Of a stretch of 64,000 bases of DNA, positions 22,701 through 35,700 are shown in pieces. The notes under the pieces are model-generated. The model was not told where the DNA came from and did not search any database. It saw only the letters and a list, made by a program, of their open reading frames with translations. Source of the stretch: Klebsormidium nitens. Taxonomy: Eukaryota > Streptophyta > Klebsormidiophyceae > Klebsormidiales > Klebsormidiaceae. Each line of letters opens with the position of its first letter. Position 1 is the stretch's first letter. The translations under genes and the position numbers were made by a program. The stretch covers positions 1-64,000 of the forward strand of contig DF237257.1 in assembly GCA_000708835.1 (NCBI GenBank). The letters run 5' to 3'.

Positions 22701-25690
22701 ATCCTCAAAGGGTCTGAATCGATCCGCTTGCAAACGCCCAATATGTCCGAAGCGCACTTCACGTCGTTAGCCTACGTCACTAGGGATGTAAAGGAGTTCG
22801 CAAAATGGTTTCGAGGGTGTCAGGCGAAACTCCTGTTGGGCGGCCCTTCATGTTCGAATTGGGTAACCATCGAAAGATGGTCAGAACTCTGTGCTCCGAC
22901 CCTAAAATTTAAAGAGCGCATGCGCTTTTGCACGAATCTTCTCCATCACCAGACAGTACAGTTGCTTGAGGCCATTTTTCGCGAAGGCTTCGTTTCCAAA
23001 CTGCCTTGCAAACTTCTAGGAAGTGAATTGGACCGCTTGTTAAGGTTCGGGTTGACCACCTTGACAAGTGCTCCAAGCGACTGTACGATGAAGTCTCAAC
23101 ATTCAGTTGACCTACGGAATGATAATCGATTCCTGTGGAGATGCTCGTGGGCGGCCCTTCCCTACTTTTCGGCTGCCCTTTACGAGTTCCGAATTCAAAT
23201 CCCATTCCCACAGTCCGAAATCCGGATCCCCAGTGGAGCGGGTTGGTAAAGGACGACTCTCAGAAACTAACGAAACAAATCCACAAGCAGAACTTGCAAC
23301 CAAAGCACAGGCCCCGATCCTGCGAGCCCTACAGCTTATGGATGAGCTCCTATTGGCAAACTCGAAACCAAGCGGCTCCAGACCGCTGGACCTTCGAGAC
23401 CCCTCACCTTGCGCCAGCTCCATAACGTTCTCGTTCACCCCCTTTCTCTCCAGGTACGCTCGCATCGATTCGTCCGGTCTACTCTCGTCCTGCTCTGCCA
23501 TCTCGCCAAAGATCTCGTGCACGCGCTCGACGTCCGGGTTGTCCGAATCGGACGGCAGCCACCGGCGCTCGCGTCCGAAGTAGTAGCGGTCCGGGAAGGG
23601 ATACTCGCGCTGCTTGCACCCCATGGCGTCAACCAGCTTCTTGATGCTGGAGCTGTCGCCGCCGTGCAAGAACTCGGGGCCGACCTGCGGAAACAATAGG
23701 ATTTGAAATCTGGAATTTTTAGGGAATTGGTACGTTTGTAGTAGGTGGTAACCGGTCGAGATTGGTGGAGCCAATCGCGTTGCTTACACCCATGGCGTCG
23801 ATCAGCTTCATGATACTGGAGCTGTCGCCGCCGTGCAGGAACTCGGGGCCAACCTGCAGGATTAGGAGTGTACTGTTTAAGGGTTTCAGGGTGTAAGTGT
23901 TGAGTACGTCCAAAAGAGCGGCCCAAGAAGGGGTATTTGCGCTGCTTGCACCCCATGGCGCCGACCAGCTTCTTGATACTGGTGCTGTCGCCGTTTTGCA
24001 GAAAGTTGGGGCCTACCTGCAGTTTCGTGGATTGGTTTCGGATGCAGGAATCAGTTGCGGTCGAGGAAGGGGCAGTCGCACGGCTTGCACAGCTTAGAGC
24101 CTGCCAGCTAATCACTACTGAAGCCATTGCCGTGCCATGCCCTGATATATGATCACCTCGAGGTTCGCCCCGAGTAGTGTAAATCGACTGAAAACAGTAC
24201 AACCTCCAGATTGTATGGAAGTTTGCGGTCTGACGTGCACGGCGGTGCAGCCAAGAAACTCAAGAAGCAATCAGGCCTCAAGCATTAAGCCAACCTTTTT
24301 ACAGCAGAAGTTTTAGCTGCTTGGATTGGACAACTTCGTGATGCAGCCTCGCCTCACATGCAGAATCTTGGGGCCGACTGGGGATATTGCATCTTCAAAC
24401 TTTTTACACCTGTGTCTAATTTGGAGTTGTACCGCTTTCAAGGCCCCAAATATAGATGAAGAACAGGGCAAGGCTCTGAATCAGCGCCAAAGGCCAAGTG
24501 CATGAGAGTTTGGCCACCAGAAAGTCAGGAAGCGTGCTTGGGGCCTTAGAACCTATTTTTAGTTGTTTCAACGTGGCCAGATTGAGGAAAGACAGGATAT
24601 GAGAAGACGACTCAGAAGACAAAGGGACAAGTCGACAAGGAGACAAAGGACAGGTCTCTTTTTCCAAGATTGATCTCAGCTCGCTTGTTATCAATCTCTC
24701 AGCCGTGCTTGCCCAAATGCTTGGGAGTCAGAACCAGCGAACCTGATTAAACAACACATGCAATCCAATCAAATGACAGCATGCAATCCAAAGCTCCAGA
24801 AGCTTATCAGTGAGGGCTTCCTACCTCGACAGGCCAGGGCGCAATCCCGTTGATGCTTTTGACGCGCCCCCCAATGCGGCCACTTGCCTCCAGGACCACC
24901 ACCTTCAGTTCTGGAGCTTGCTGTCGCAGAGCCTGAAAGAGCCAAGTCATCATTTCCTTAGCTGTGGACCGAAAAGAATTGCTAGGTCAATCTGTTTACA
25001 AATTGAGCTCTTTTGTACCCTATTTGGGGGCTGATCAGATGTAGATGGCATAGTCAAAGAAAGGGGCAGTGGTATGAGGAAGGAGCTTGAGAGAAGTGTA
25101 CTAGATGGTCAAAGTGGGACTGTGAACAAAAGAGCTTATTCTATCTGGCTTATAAATGATGGTGCATTGTGTATCCAATATCTGGAGAACTTCCTCCAGC
25201 AATTGGAAATCATCGTCAAAACTTCAGACAAAAAATATCAAGCACTGCGGTATACTTCAGACGAACGAACCGAGATATTGCTTGGGAAGCTGCGATTAAT
25301 ATTGAATTTCTGTGGTGGTATGAGTTGAAATGCAGGCTCTAGCAAACCAGCTATTGAACATACTTTCAGAAAGCCACCTTCAAACAATATTTTGTTGGAG
25401 CTTTGACACTCACTCGTGCGAAAGATCGAGACTCGGCGCTTTCCTCTTGAAAACGAAGAAGACTCATTCAAGCACCCAAGGCCACTTTTCATTGCAAATC
25501 ATCGAGCAATATTGCTTTCTGCACTCTCAGCCTTTCTCTTTCTCACCTGTGCGGCCTGGAGCCCAGACACGCCAGCTCCAATGACGGCCACGTCGTACTT
25601 TGGCACCACCAGGTGGGCCACAGCCCGCCTATCAAAGTCAGTGCTGTCCATGAGGGGCTCATTACACTTCTCAACCACCACCATCATCAT
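19749..25690 (-). CDS. Flavin amine oxidase, polyamine oxidase type
   Basis: Seven exons read on the minus strand: 25690-25547, 24932-24825, 23684-23408, 22388-22237, 21731-21642, 21163-21068 and 20426-19749. All junctions are GT-AG and in phase, giving 513 aa, close to the usual size. Exon 1 carries the FAD-binding VAVIGAGVSGLQAAQ. Exon 2 continues with VVVLEASGRIGGRV, the second conserved FAD motif. Exon 5 holds the VVLADRAIVTVPI strand and exon 7 the C-terminal flavin motif GRLFFAGEATHPG. The family oxidises polyamines or other amines with FAD and releases hydrogen peroxide; the substrate cannot be told here. The end is unusual: after GEATH comes NPCLQAALDTGARAA, where many polyamine oxidases have a YPATxHGA-like segment. 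Exon 1 has three consecutive ATGs (25690-25682) and I used the first. The introns before exons 3 and 4 contain decayed copies of those exons' 5' ends. Confidence 0.92.
21181..21266. repeat. 44-base tandem duplication in amine oxidase intron 5
   Basis: Two adjacent copies (21181-21224 and 21225-21266) share AGTAAGGAARGAAACGAGGG and a following CATTTGA. They differ at a few positions. They lie in the intron just upstream, in gene direction, of exon 6 but do not include exon sequence. Confidence 0.75.
22341..22780 (-). repeat. Array of exon-4 5'-end copies in amine oxidase intron
   Basis: The true exon 4 start (22341-22396, with its acceptor) is followed upstream in gene direction by copies at 22460-22512, 22578-22634 and, much decayed, 22730-22780. 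The first two extra copies keep the coding bases for the residues around YANDFGCSLDA and a usable CTGCGG-type acceptor complement. The spacing is about 110-150 bases. Similarity falls with distance from the real exon. Confidence 0.85.
23606..24386 (-). repeat. Array of exon-3 5'-end copies in amine oxidase intron
   Basis: The true exon 3 start (23606-23692) is repeated upstream in gene direction at 23776-23866 and 23909-24022, with weaker pieces at 24048-24115 and 24357-24386. The copies still spell recognisable versions of VGPEFLHGGDSSSIKKL and keep the AG acceptor complement (ACCTGCAG). They lie entirely within the intron between exons 2 and 3. Confidence 0.87.
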
Positions 25691-26783
25691 GGCCACCACG
25701 CCGTTAGACAACTGCAGGCTGGTCGTTGTGCACCCTGCAGGGGCGTGTGCTGATCAAGCTCCAAATTAACGATCAAGAACGCCAGGCATCATCTGCATCA
25801 TGCAATGGCCAATGCAGAGATTCAGAAGTCACGCACAAACTTAGACAGACTTTGCAGGCATTGTTTGAATTTGAACTCTGAGACTGAAGGAAAATGGAAA
25901 GGCCCAGCTTCAGCTAGGCGCTGTGGTTCCAATGTTGCAAGAACTAGACCGATGCCAACACTGGGTACTATCCTTTACCGCAAACAGAGTGACCAAGCCC
26001 TTTCCTTCAATTCTAAACCCGTGCTTTGACCGGGTAGGTACATATCTATCGAATCCATAAAGAGTCATATTCATCAGATCACACCGACTCATGGTTAGGA
26101 AATAACTACATGGCCACAATGGAGATAACCATTATCAGGTCATGCAGTCTGTTTGGTGGATCATCATGTGCAAAGCCGCAAGCGTCAGACTGGTCCAGGC
26201 TGAGCCTGAATCTTGGGTTGATGTGGCAGGGCAAAATGGTGGACATCCGCTGTTAGGAATGAAGCTCAAGTCTGAGGAGGGACCATATTGCGGGGCGTTT
26301 CTGAACGGCCGAAGCATTCTCTTTGTATCTGCTTGTGGTCGAGCACCGCCGGGCTGACGCATAAACGGGCAAGGTAGGCCGTCGGCTAGCTTTGCCAATT
26401 GAAGGCCAAGACAAAATTTATATTTCCGTTGCCGGTGTTTTCGTGCTATTTCATGTGGTTCAGGAGGTTAACGATGCAGTAGGAGCTCGAAGAGTTTCTT
26501 TGTGTTGTGTCTGCTAGGTCGCAGCGTGCAGAATGCTTACAAGATCCAGATCTGAGAAAGCAGCGGGTTTAACACTTACCATGGCTTGGACTGCAAGTTC
26601 ACCGGATTGTCTGTGTGACTCATTTGGATGGGTTTATGATCCAGGAAGTTGTGTAGTGTGTTAGGTTGCTAATGACACCATCCTTTGCAGGTCAAACCTT
26701 CGGGCTGGCAGGTCTCGTCTCTAGGTCCTCGTCACAGATGTTAAGGGGTGTGTGAGTAAAGAAGCTTGGCGGGAGTGGAAGAA
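25691..26783. other. Divergent intergenic region, probable promoters
   Basis: This 1.1-kb stretch separates the ATGs of the amine oxidase gene (minus) and the MATH-domain gene (plus). No exon or repeat was recognised. It probably holds both promoters and 5' leaders, but I saw no clear core element. Confidence 0.45.
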
Positions 26784-29700
26784 ATGGAGGTCGTTCCCGC
26801 AAAGGCTGTGGCTAGAGGGGTGGACAATGCGGACGAGCCGCGTGAGGGGGGGCAGGAGTCGGTAGTGGTGGAGAAGCGGGGCGGCCACGCCGCGTACTGC
26901 AAATGGACCATCGCTCAGTTTGGCAAGGTCAAGCAGCGCTCTCTGTGGAGCAGATATTTTGAAGTAGGCGGCTATGATTGCCGGCTGCTAGTCTACCCTA
27001 AGGGCGACTCCCAGGCCCTCCCAGGCTACGTCTCCATCTACCTCCAAGTTTGCGACCCCCGGGGCAACTCGGCGCGCTGGGACTGCTTCGCGAGTTACAG
27101 GCTGTGCGTGGTCAACTGCATAGACCCAGCCAAGTCCATCCAGCGGGACTCCTGGCACCGCTTCAGCGGCAAGAAGAAGAGCCACGGCTGGTGCGATTTT
27201 GCGCAGGCGTCGGTTCTGGTGGACCCCAGCCAGGGGTTTCTGGTCAGCGACGCCGTCCTGATCAGCGCAGAGATCCTGGTGCTCCACGAGTCTGTCTCCT
27301 TCTCCAGGGAGAATGAGCTCGCGCTCTCAGTTGGCCCCACGCCTGAGGTCCTGAGCGGCAAGTTTACATGGAAGGTGCACAACCTCTCTCTCTTCAAGGA
27401 GATGATCAAGACGCAGAAGATCATGAGCCCGGTCTTTCCCGCTGGGGAGTGCAATCTGCGCCTCAGCGTGTATCAGTCCTCCGTCGGGGGGGTGGACTAC
27501 CTCTCCATGTGCCTAGAAAGCAAGGACACGGAAAAGTCCGGTCAGGTCGAACGCAGCTGCTGGTGTCTCTTCCGGATGTCGGTTCTTAACCAGAAGGGGG
27601 GGTCAGGCCACATGCACCGGGACTCCTACGGCCGCTTTGCTGCGGACAACAAGAGCGGGGACAACACGTCGCTAGGCTGGAACGACTACATGCGGATGAA
27701 TGACTTCCTGAACCCTGAGACGGGGTTCCTGGTTGAGGACACGGCGGTGTTCAGCGCGTCGTTCCATATCATCAAGGAGTCGAGCAGCTTCTCCAAAAAC
27801 CTGTCGCCAGGGTTTGCTGGGGGGCGGGCCGGGGGCGGGTCGAAGAAGAGCGATGGTTTTCAGGGAAAGTTCCTGTGGCGGATTGAGAACTTCACCAAGC
27901 TGAAGGACCTGCTGAAGAAGCGCAAGATCACGGGCCTCTGCATCAAGAGCCGGCGCTTCCAAGTCGGGAACAGGGACTGCCGCCTGATTGTGTATCCCCG
28001 AGGTGGGGCGCCAGAATGTGGCACTCATTCTCCCCATCATTCTGAACTAGCAGCTTGAGAAGACACTGCTCTGGTGTGTGTGTGTGCATCACTTCCGGGT
28101 TTGGCTCTGAGCCTGTACCGGCATATTTGCCAAGGGTTTTTGCCGAGTGGTGGACATTTTGGCGGGAGGCACTGTCGTCTGTTGCATACGGCTGACAAGA
28201 ATGCCATTGTGTGCCTCTGTACTCAAAATGTTCTTTGAGGGGAAGGAATGGGACGTAGGGCCATTTCTTGCAGAAGAAAAATCATCTAAGTGGTGGTGTT
28301 CCCCAAATAGAATAAGTGCAATAATGTCGAATGACAAGGTTTGGTTCTCAATTCAGGACATCAACGACTTGAGATCAGCAAAGTCTCTGGTGTAACCTTA
28401 AAGAAAGGGGCCCAAAAGGCAGCTGGAACGCTTCATAGCAAGGTCTCCATGACAAGCAGTTGATGCAATTGCAGGAAGTAGTGATGTGCTCTCTTCAGGT
28501 TGCATTCTATCGTTGAGCAATGGATGTGGGCCATGCTTTGCTTTGACCTTCAATTCCCCTCTGTACACCTTTGTCAGCCCCTGCTTTGCCTTGGCCTGTA
28601 CATTGTTCCTTCTTCATCCCTCTGGTTGCAGTTGGGTTTTTTCTGCTTAGGTTTTGGTACTTTGCGTAGCTGAGTTTCCACGCTGATCCTTGTGCAACAA
28701 GTTGAGCGCCGGTTTGCAAGGAGATCATTGCTTTTGGATCCCAAATGATGTACAATCATTGGTACACTTGGTGGCACTCTCTGCAATTGAGTCAGGCATC
28801 CACAGGATGAGCTCAGAAATGCTGCCATGATATTCCCTAATCCTGACTTTGTATCAGACACTGCCGCAAACCAGTCTACTGTTGGTTTGGAAATCACTTT
28901 TCGTCGCTGCTTTTGTCGTATCGTAGTTTCTGGCAGGCGAATCTAGAGCGGCAAACTCATTCTTTGTCGCTGCTTTTCTCACATCATAGTCTAAGTTTCT
29001 GGCAGGCGAATTCAGTGGCGACAGCCTTCTTGCTCCCTTTTAAATGTTTTGTCCCTCTCTAACCACGCTGCCTCCTGGTTATAAACCTTTCCCTGCCGCG
29101 CCGTCTCTTTGCCCCTTCGTTTCTGACATGGTTTATCAACTTTGTGTCTCCCCTGCTTGTCTCGTTTTGTAGTACAGCATTCGATCATTCCCATGTGTTC
29201 CTCCAATTCACTGAATCTGTTCATTGAGTGTGTATCAATCCCTCCCCTCCCCCCTCATCGAATCAGCCACTTAAGCCCTCCCATCTTTATCTCTGCCTGT
29301 AAGCAAGTATTAGGCTTTCAAGCTCCTGTCCCATCCCTGTTAATGCCAATGCACGATCCAGTGTCCCTGCCATCAATCTGCTAAGTGAAGCACGCAGTCT
29401 CCTAACACCACACACAAAATTCTACGTTTCTCATGCTACTCCCTGGTCCATTCTGTATTGAACTTTTGTTGCTTCCATTTTCGACCCCATGCCAGTCGCA
29501 GCCCCCCAGGCACCTGTCCATGTTCAGAACACTAGATCACATTCAAGTCCGCTGCCAACTCAAGCACTCAGTTCTTCAACACCACCCAGTCCCATCCAGC
29601 TTTTTAACATCGACGATCATCTCCCTCGTCCCCCTTTTGCGACTCCAAGCCAGTCGCAGCCCCCCATGCACCTGTCCATCTTCAGGACACTGGATGACAT

Positions 29701-32700
29701 TCAGATCCGTTGCCAAATCACCCAATCCCATCCAGCTAATCACCGCTTTTGCAAATTGACTGATGAGTCCCTTTCCCCTCTTTTGCGACCCCAGGCCAGT
29801 CGCAGCCCCCCATGCATCTGTCCATGTTCCTGGAGGTCACCGACCCCCGCTCCGCCGGCATTGACTGGTCCTGCTTCGTCAGCCATCGCCTGTCGGTCGT
29901 CAACCAAAAGGCCGACGACCGGTCTGTCAACAAAGAGTCCCAGAACCGATACTCCAAGGCCGCAAAAGACTGGGGCTGGCGCGAGTTCATCACGCTCACC
30001 GCGCTCTTCGACCAAGACTCGGGGTTTCTGGTGAACGACACCGTGGTCTTCTCGGCCGAGGTACTGATTCTAAAGGAGACCGCGATCGCGTCGGAGCCTC
30101 CTCCCGATCTGGGGCTGCCTGCGCCGGGGGGGTGGGACGGCGGCCGGCCGGCGGTGCTGGGGTCGTACCGGGGGCTGTTCACGTGGCGCGTCGAGAACTT
30201 CCTGGCGTTCAAGGAGATCATGGAGACGCGCAAGATCTTCTCCAAGTTCTTCCAGGCCGGGGGGGTGGAGCTGCGGATCGGTGAGGGGCCAGCTTACTGC
30301 TTTGGAAAAGGTCCTACTTGTGTGGCCAAAGATTTTGGGAACGATGTGTCCCTGCACGCCAGTTCCGAGTGCGAAATGGTTTAGGTTGAGGAAAAGCGAC
30401 TTTAAACGGGCTGACGCAGTAGGGTTGTCTGACGCAAGAGCGATCCAGCATTCTGAAATCCTGGTTTCTCAACTCAGGACCGTTGGCCACTTCCCACGTC
30501 TGCTTCTTTATGTCCCTTCTGTTACAATATGTCGAAACAACAAAGCATCACGTGTCTGGTACGTGGAGCAACGAGTCTCATTCTAGTTTCCCCTCCCCAC
30601 CCCAGGCGTGTACGAGTCGTTTGACACGCTGTGCATCTACCTGGAGAGCGACGCGGCCACGGTGGCGGCGGACCTGGACCGCAACTACTGGGTGCGCTAC
30701 CGCATCGCGGTCATGAACCAGAAGCACCCGGAGCGGACCGTCTGGAAGGAGTCCTCCATCTGCACGCGCACCTGGAACAACAGCGTGCTGCAGTTCATGA
30801 AGGTGGGAAGCGGAGCTTTTGTGAATTGACATTGTTGCAGCGGGTCGAATGACTGGATGTAAGTCGTCTTTCAGGACCTAACGAAATCTTATGACATGCC
30901 AAAGCGGAGCATGGGTGGTCCGACTGCGTGTACGCAGCGTGTTATTGATTGCTTGTGATGCATCTTTTAAGATTCGCAGTATGTCATGCCAAAAAGAAAA
31001 AATCACGCCCGAAGACTGTGGTTTTTGTCTTGCTTTAGAGCCCAGGAATCTCGAGTTTCTTCTATCTTGTGTGTTTCCTGTTTCCCCAGCCGTACTTTCG
31101 TTGCCTTCCTTCCGTGCTTGTTTCCCCTTTCTTCCCAGGGCCCCAGACCTCGCTTACCATCGTCGCTTAGAAAGTCACTTCCTGTCCGCAGGTGTCCGAC
31201 ATGCTGGATCCGGACGCCGGATTCGTTGTTCGCGAGGCCGTCGTGTTCACGTGCGAGGTGCTGGACTGCTGCCCCTGGATGGAGTTTGCGGACCTTGAAG
31301 TGTTCCTGTCGGACGACGAGCCGGACGATGCGCTCAGCACGGATCCGGACGACTTCCTAGATTCGGACGACAGCGAGGACGGCTTCGAGGGGGACGACGA
31401 GGACCTGTTCCGGACGCTTCTTGCGAGGTATGCGGGCCTTCAGGGCGTTAGGGTAACGCTTTCGGGCCAACAAGGTTCTGTTTTGAACGATTTTGATGAA
31501 CTTCCTGGTCGTTCCTAACGGATATTGTTTTGGCGATAGTTCTGCTGTAGGCTGGCTTTGCCTGGGATTGAGGACTTGCATACGACCTGTACCCTAGCAT
31601 CTGGAATGGTCAGCTTGGGGAAGTTTGCTTAATAACTTCTGAGCGCCGGAAGTCTGATGAGCTGCGCATGTTGGGTGCCTGCAACAAGTCTGTGCTCTTT
31701 CCATTAAGTTCAGCAGATTGGATCCGAACGCGGGATAGCAAGGACACCGAGACGATGTAAGAAACGCAACGGTTGGAACAGCAATACACAAACCTCTTGG
31801 TCGCAGCTGCCTTTGGTTACGTGCTGACAATTTGTGCCGCCTTCCTCTACCTGGCAGGACCGGTTTCCACCTCGGGAACCCCTCCGACGGTCCCCCTGCG
31901 CTGCTGCTCGACCCGATGCAGCTCCAGGCTGCGCTCCAGGAGCGCCTCCTAATGGACCCGTCCTCAGTCGGCGCCTTCCTCACCGGGCTCCGGTTGTACC
32001 TCGACGAGCCGAACAAACTTAAGCGGCTGCTGATGCCCACCAAACTTCCGGGCATGCTCGGCAAGGGCCGGGGCGACGCCGGGGAGTATTCACACCCGTT
32101 CGCGGCGCCCAGCCTGATCGACCTGCTCATGGGTGTGAAGGTGCTCCAGCAGGACGTGCTGGACTTGCTGCTGGACATCATGGTCGTGTGCTGCACGCCG
32201 CAGCAGCGCGGGGGGGAGGAGTTCCGAGCGCCGCCGGAGGGGGGGGAGCCTCCGGTCGCAGAAGCGACCGAGCCGTGGCCGTTTTGGGCGGACCACAGGG
32301 GGCAGGTCACTGGAGGGGGGGAGGCGCCGAGCCATTCTCGGCATCATGGGGGGAGGGGAGTGCCGGATGCAGAGCCCCCCCAGCAGCTGCAGCACGTGCG
32401 GTTCGGGGGGGGTGAGGGCGGCGTCGTCGACGAAAGGTTCACAGTCCGAGGGGACTCGGAGTGCGTCCGGAGCGACGCAGCGAGGGCCGAGATGACGTCA
32501 TCGTCGATCGACCCCGGCCCGCCGGTTCTCAACAGCGGGCTGAAGCACGCCGCGGCCTCGCAACCGTCGGTTTCGGCGCCCAGAACGCCCCCCCGAGTGA
32601 ATACCCCTCCGCAGGCGTCGGATGCTTCTGCAGTCGAAAGCGTGACCCCCGACGACGTCAGCGAGTCATCGTCTCTGGACCCCTCCCACGCTGTTCCTGC

Positions 32701-35700
32701 GTCGGAGCTAGACGCGCCCCCAGAGCCTGATAGCGGGTCGGGGCCGTTACCAGCGCACGCCGAACCGTTACCGAACGTGCGGGGCGGGGGAGCGCACCAT
32801 CGAGTGCGGAGTAGTTGGCAGGAGGAGAGCGAGGAGCTGCTCGGGTTGATTGTGAACGCGCTGCGACAGCTGGACGGCATGATGCCGCACCACGCGGAGC
32901 TGGGAGAGCCGCAGGACAGCGGGCCGAGGCGGCCGCACTCGGCACAGAAAGTCGAGCTGGTAAGAACAATTTTAGAAGTCGCGAAAGGTTTTGCAACTTT
33001 TCTGCTCGTCTGATGACGTTGACGGAGTGGCAGTCGTTGCTTGAAGTCAGTCTGAGCTTCTGATGAGGTCTCTTCGGGTTTTCTTGTTTCAAAAGCAGCT
33101 GTTGGACTTGACTGGTCGGCAGTCCTTCACCGTCTGCTTCTCAAAGTCTCTCGACTACTCTCAAATCTCAAAAATTCTCCAAAAAAATCTGGGTAGAGTC
33201 TCAAGTCTTCTGACAAGCCTTTGTCCTATCCTGGAAAGAGTGCCCGTTCTCCAGGCAATCTGGCCAATGTAGCGGATGCGCCACACCAACAGTCTCATGA
33301 GATTGACTGGAAACCCGCAAGGATTTCGTCATACACGTCTTTTCTCATCGAAAGAAAGATCTCTGGAATGCTGTCTTAGAGAACTTCCCACTCCCCCCAG
33401 GTCTTGGATCGCGCGCCCCAGCACCTCCTCCCCGACCTCATCGCGCTCGCGCCCAAAATGGTGGACCGAGACGAGCACGTCGCAATCGCTGCGTCGCTCG
33501 TGGGCCGCCTGAGTAGTCCCGAGACGGACCTCAATCTGCGGCTGCCCCTCTTGGCGTCGGTCAGCCACCTGGAAGTGGGCGCAGAGGCGTGGGAACAGGT
33601 CTTGGCGCATGGGCTGGAGCTGATGCAGGTGAGAGTGCCGTGATTGTTCGGAACGTTCGATAAAGGATCGAGTGTAGGGGTCCGATTAAGGAACGGTTTC
33701 AGTCGGGAATAGGTTGCGGATCTCGGGAATTGCCGATATATCAAGGTTATTGGTTCTTCGTCCACCTGACAATTTTTCGATTTTCAACCGGAGGTTTGGC
33801 TGGTAAGGGTAACTAAGCGATTTGCGGACGGCCTTTTGCTTTTTGTGGAATGGCGCGTCAGTTCCAGGTCCGTGGGTTAAGACATAAGTTGCATTTTGGG
33901 CCACCAGGCTGATTCTTCATGGGGACTATCGAACAGTACCTGTTTCACCTGCTGACGATCACCGGCCACCTCGCAGGTCCTGAACGACGACGAGTCGCTC
34001 GCCGCGACCATCAGCTTCGTCCTCAAGGCCGCCGCCGATAGCGGCAACCTGCCCGCGGCCGCGTACGCGATCCGCACCAAGCTCAAGCGCCTCGGCCCCG
34101 CGATCCCCCCCCTCGTGCTCGACGTCATCCGGTCCACCGTCTGCCTCCGTGCTGACGTGGCATCCGCGCTGCTGCACGACGTCGACTCGGACGAGGAGCG
34201 CGCGTCGCTCGACAGCGTGAACGGCCGCGCCGCAGCCGCGGCCGCGCAGGCCGCGCACTCGATGATGTTCGGCGCGGACGTCTCCGGGGAGGTCATGTTC
34301 GCCGACGGGATGATCCCCGACATGGGCGGCGGGATGTTCGGCGGCGACCCAGGGGCCGCCCTCGCGGCCGCGCAGGCGACCGCCGCCGCCTGCTGGCGCA
34401 TCGCGGATGTCGACATCCTCGTGGAAATGCTCACGGTCCCCGCGCTCCGGCTCGAAGCGCAGCGGGTGTTTGAGAGCGCGATCTCGCGGGGGGTGTTTGG
34501 GGATCAGGCGGTCGCGGTGGTTTTGGAACGGCGGCGGTCGCAGCGACTGATTTTGGACCTGAGGCTGAGTGTGGCGCCCCCGGTGGGGGGGTCCGACGGG
34601 CAGGTGGGCGCCCCCCCCGAGGACGACGATTTTCCGGCTGTGCTGGCGCTCGCGGAGGCTCTGGCCGCGAGCAAGGACGTGCGGGCACGGGAGTACGTCA
34701 GCACGCTATACTCGATCATGTTCAAGGTGAGGAGGGCGTGCGGATCGTAAGAAAAGAAGAGTCGCTGTATTTGCCGGATTTGGCTGCTTCCAGTGAACAG
34801 CGATCCGGCTTTGTGCTTCGCTGCTCATGCCAACGGTTGCAACTGACGCTGTCGTCAAGAGGTCATGCCTGCATCTTCAGATGCAACCGAGAAATCAATT
34901 TTTCAACGCAGACCTTTGGCTGTACACGGATGTAATATCGACGCAATTTTGACCGTCATGAGTAGGTCGTTTGAAGCACTTTCTTCTACTGCTTCTGACC
35001 AACACTTTGCTCACGTGCTAAACTTTCCTTCCCCCGCAGGTGTACGGGGACGAGAGTTCCCGTGAGCGCATGCTGCGTGGCATCGTGGACCGCGCATGCA
35101 GCAGCTGTCGGGAGAGCGGGAAGCCGTCGCTGGACTCGGACCTCGGTTTGGACGTCCTGTCGTTTGTTGTCCGGGAGGAAGACGGGGCTGCTCAGCCCGC
35201 CTTGACAATGCTAAGGTTCGTTTGTTGTTCCCCGTTCGGGTCTGGTCGCTTCCTGGACCTCCTCACAAAGGTGTTCTTTTGAATTGACAAGACAGACCAT
35301 GGGACTTTCGAAAGCTCAAAAGCGCTGTCGGATATACAGGATGTAGTTCCGTGACGTCCAGAATTTGACATTCTGGAGCGACATCCTACATATCCAACGC
35401 AAAGTGCAAGGAATGCAGATTTGGCCAACTCCGGTCAAAGTGTCCGATGTTCTAACTTCAGCTCAACTGTGAATTGCAATCGTCTGGCTAGGGCTTTGTT
35501 TCACAGCTCACCCTCTGATTGACAAGGAATGTGGTAACCGTTGGCTAACGACGCCTCGTCACTCTACGCAGGCAAGCGGTGGAGGGCGCCTACGCAGAGC
35601 GAGCCGCGGTGGCGCGACAGCTGGCAACTACGGAGGAAGAGCTCGGCAAGCTGAAGGCGAACAAGGCGGGGGAGATCCTGCGCTTGACCAAGGAGAGGGC

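Noticed and set aside
32344-33092. Minus-strand frames over MATH-gene exon 5
   Set aside because: They are antisense to a supported exon and made of Ala, Pro, Arg and Ser runs.
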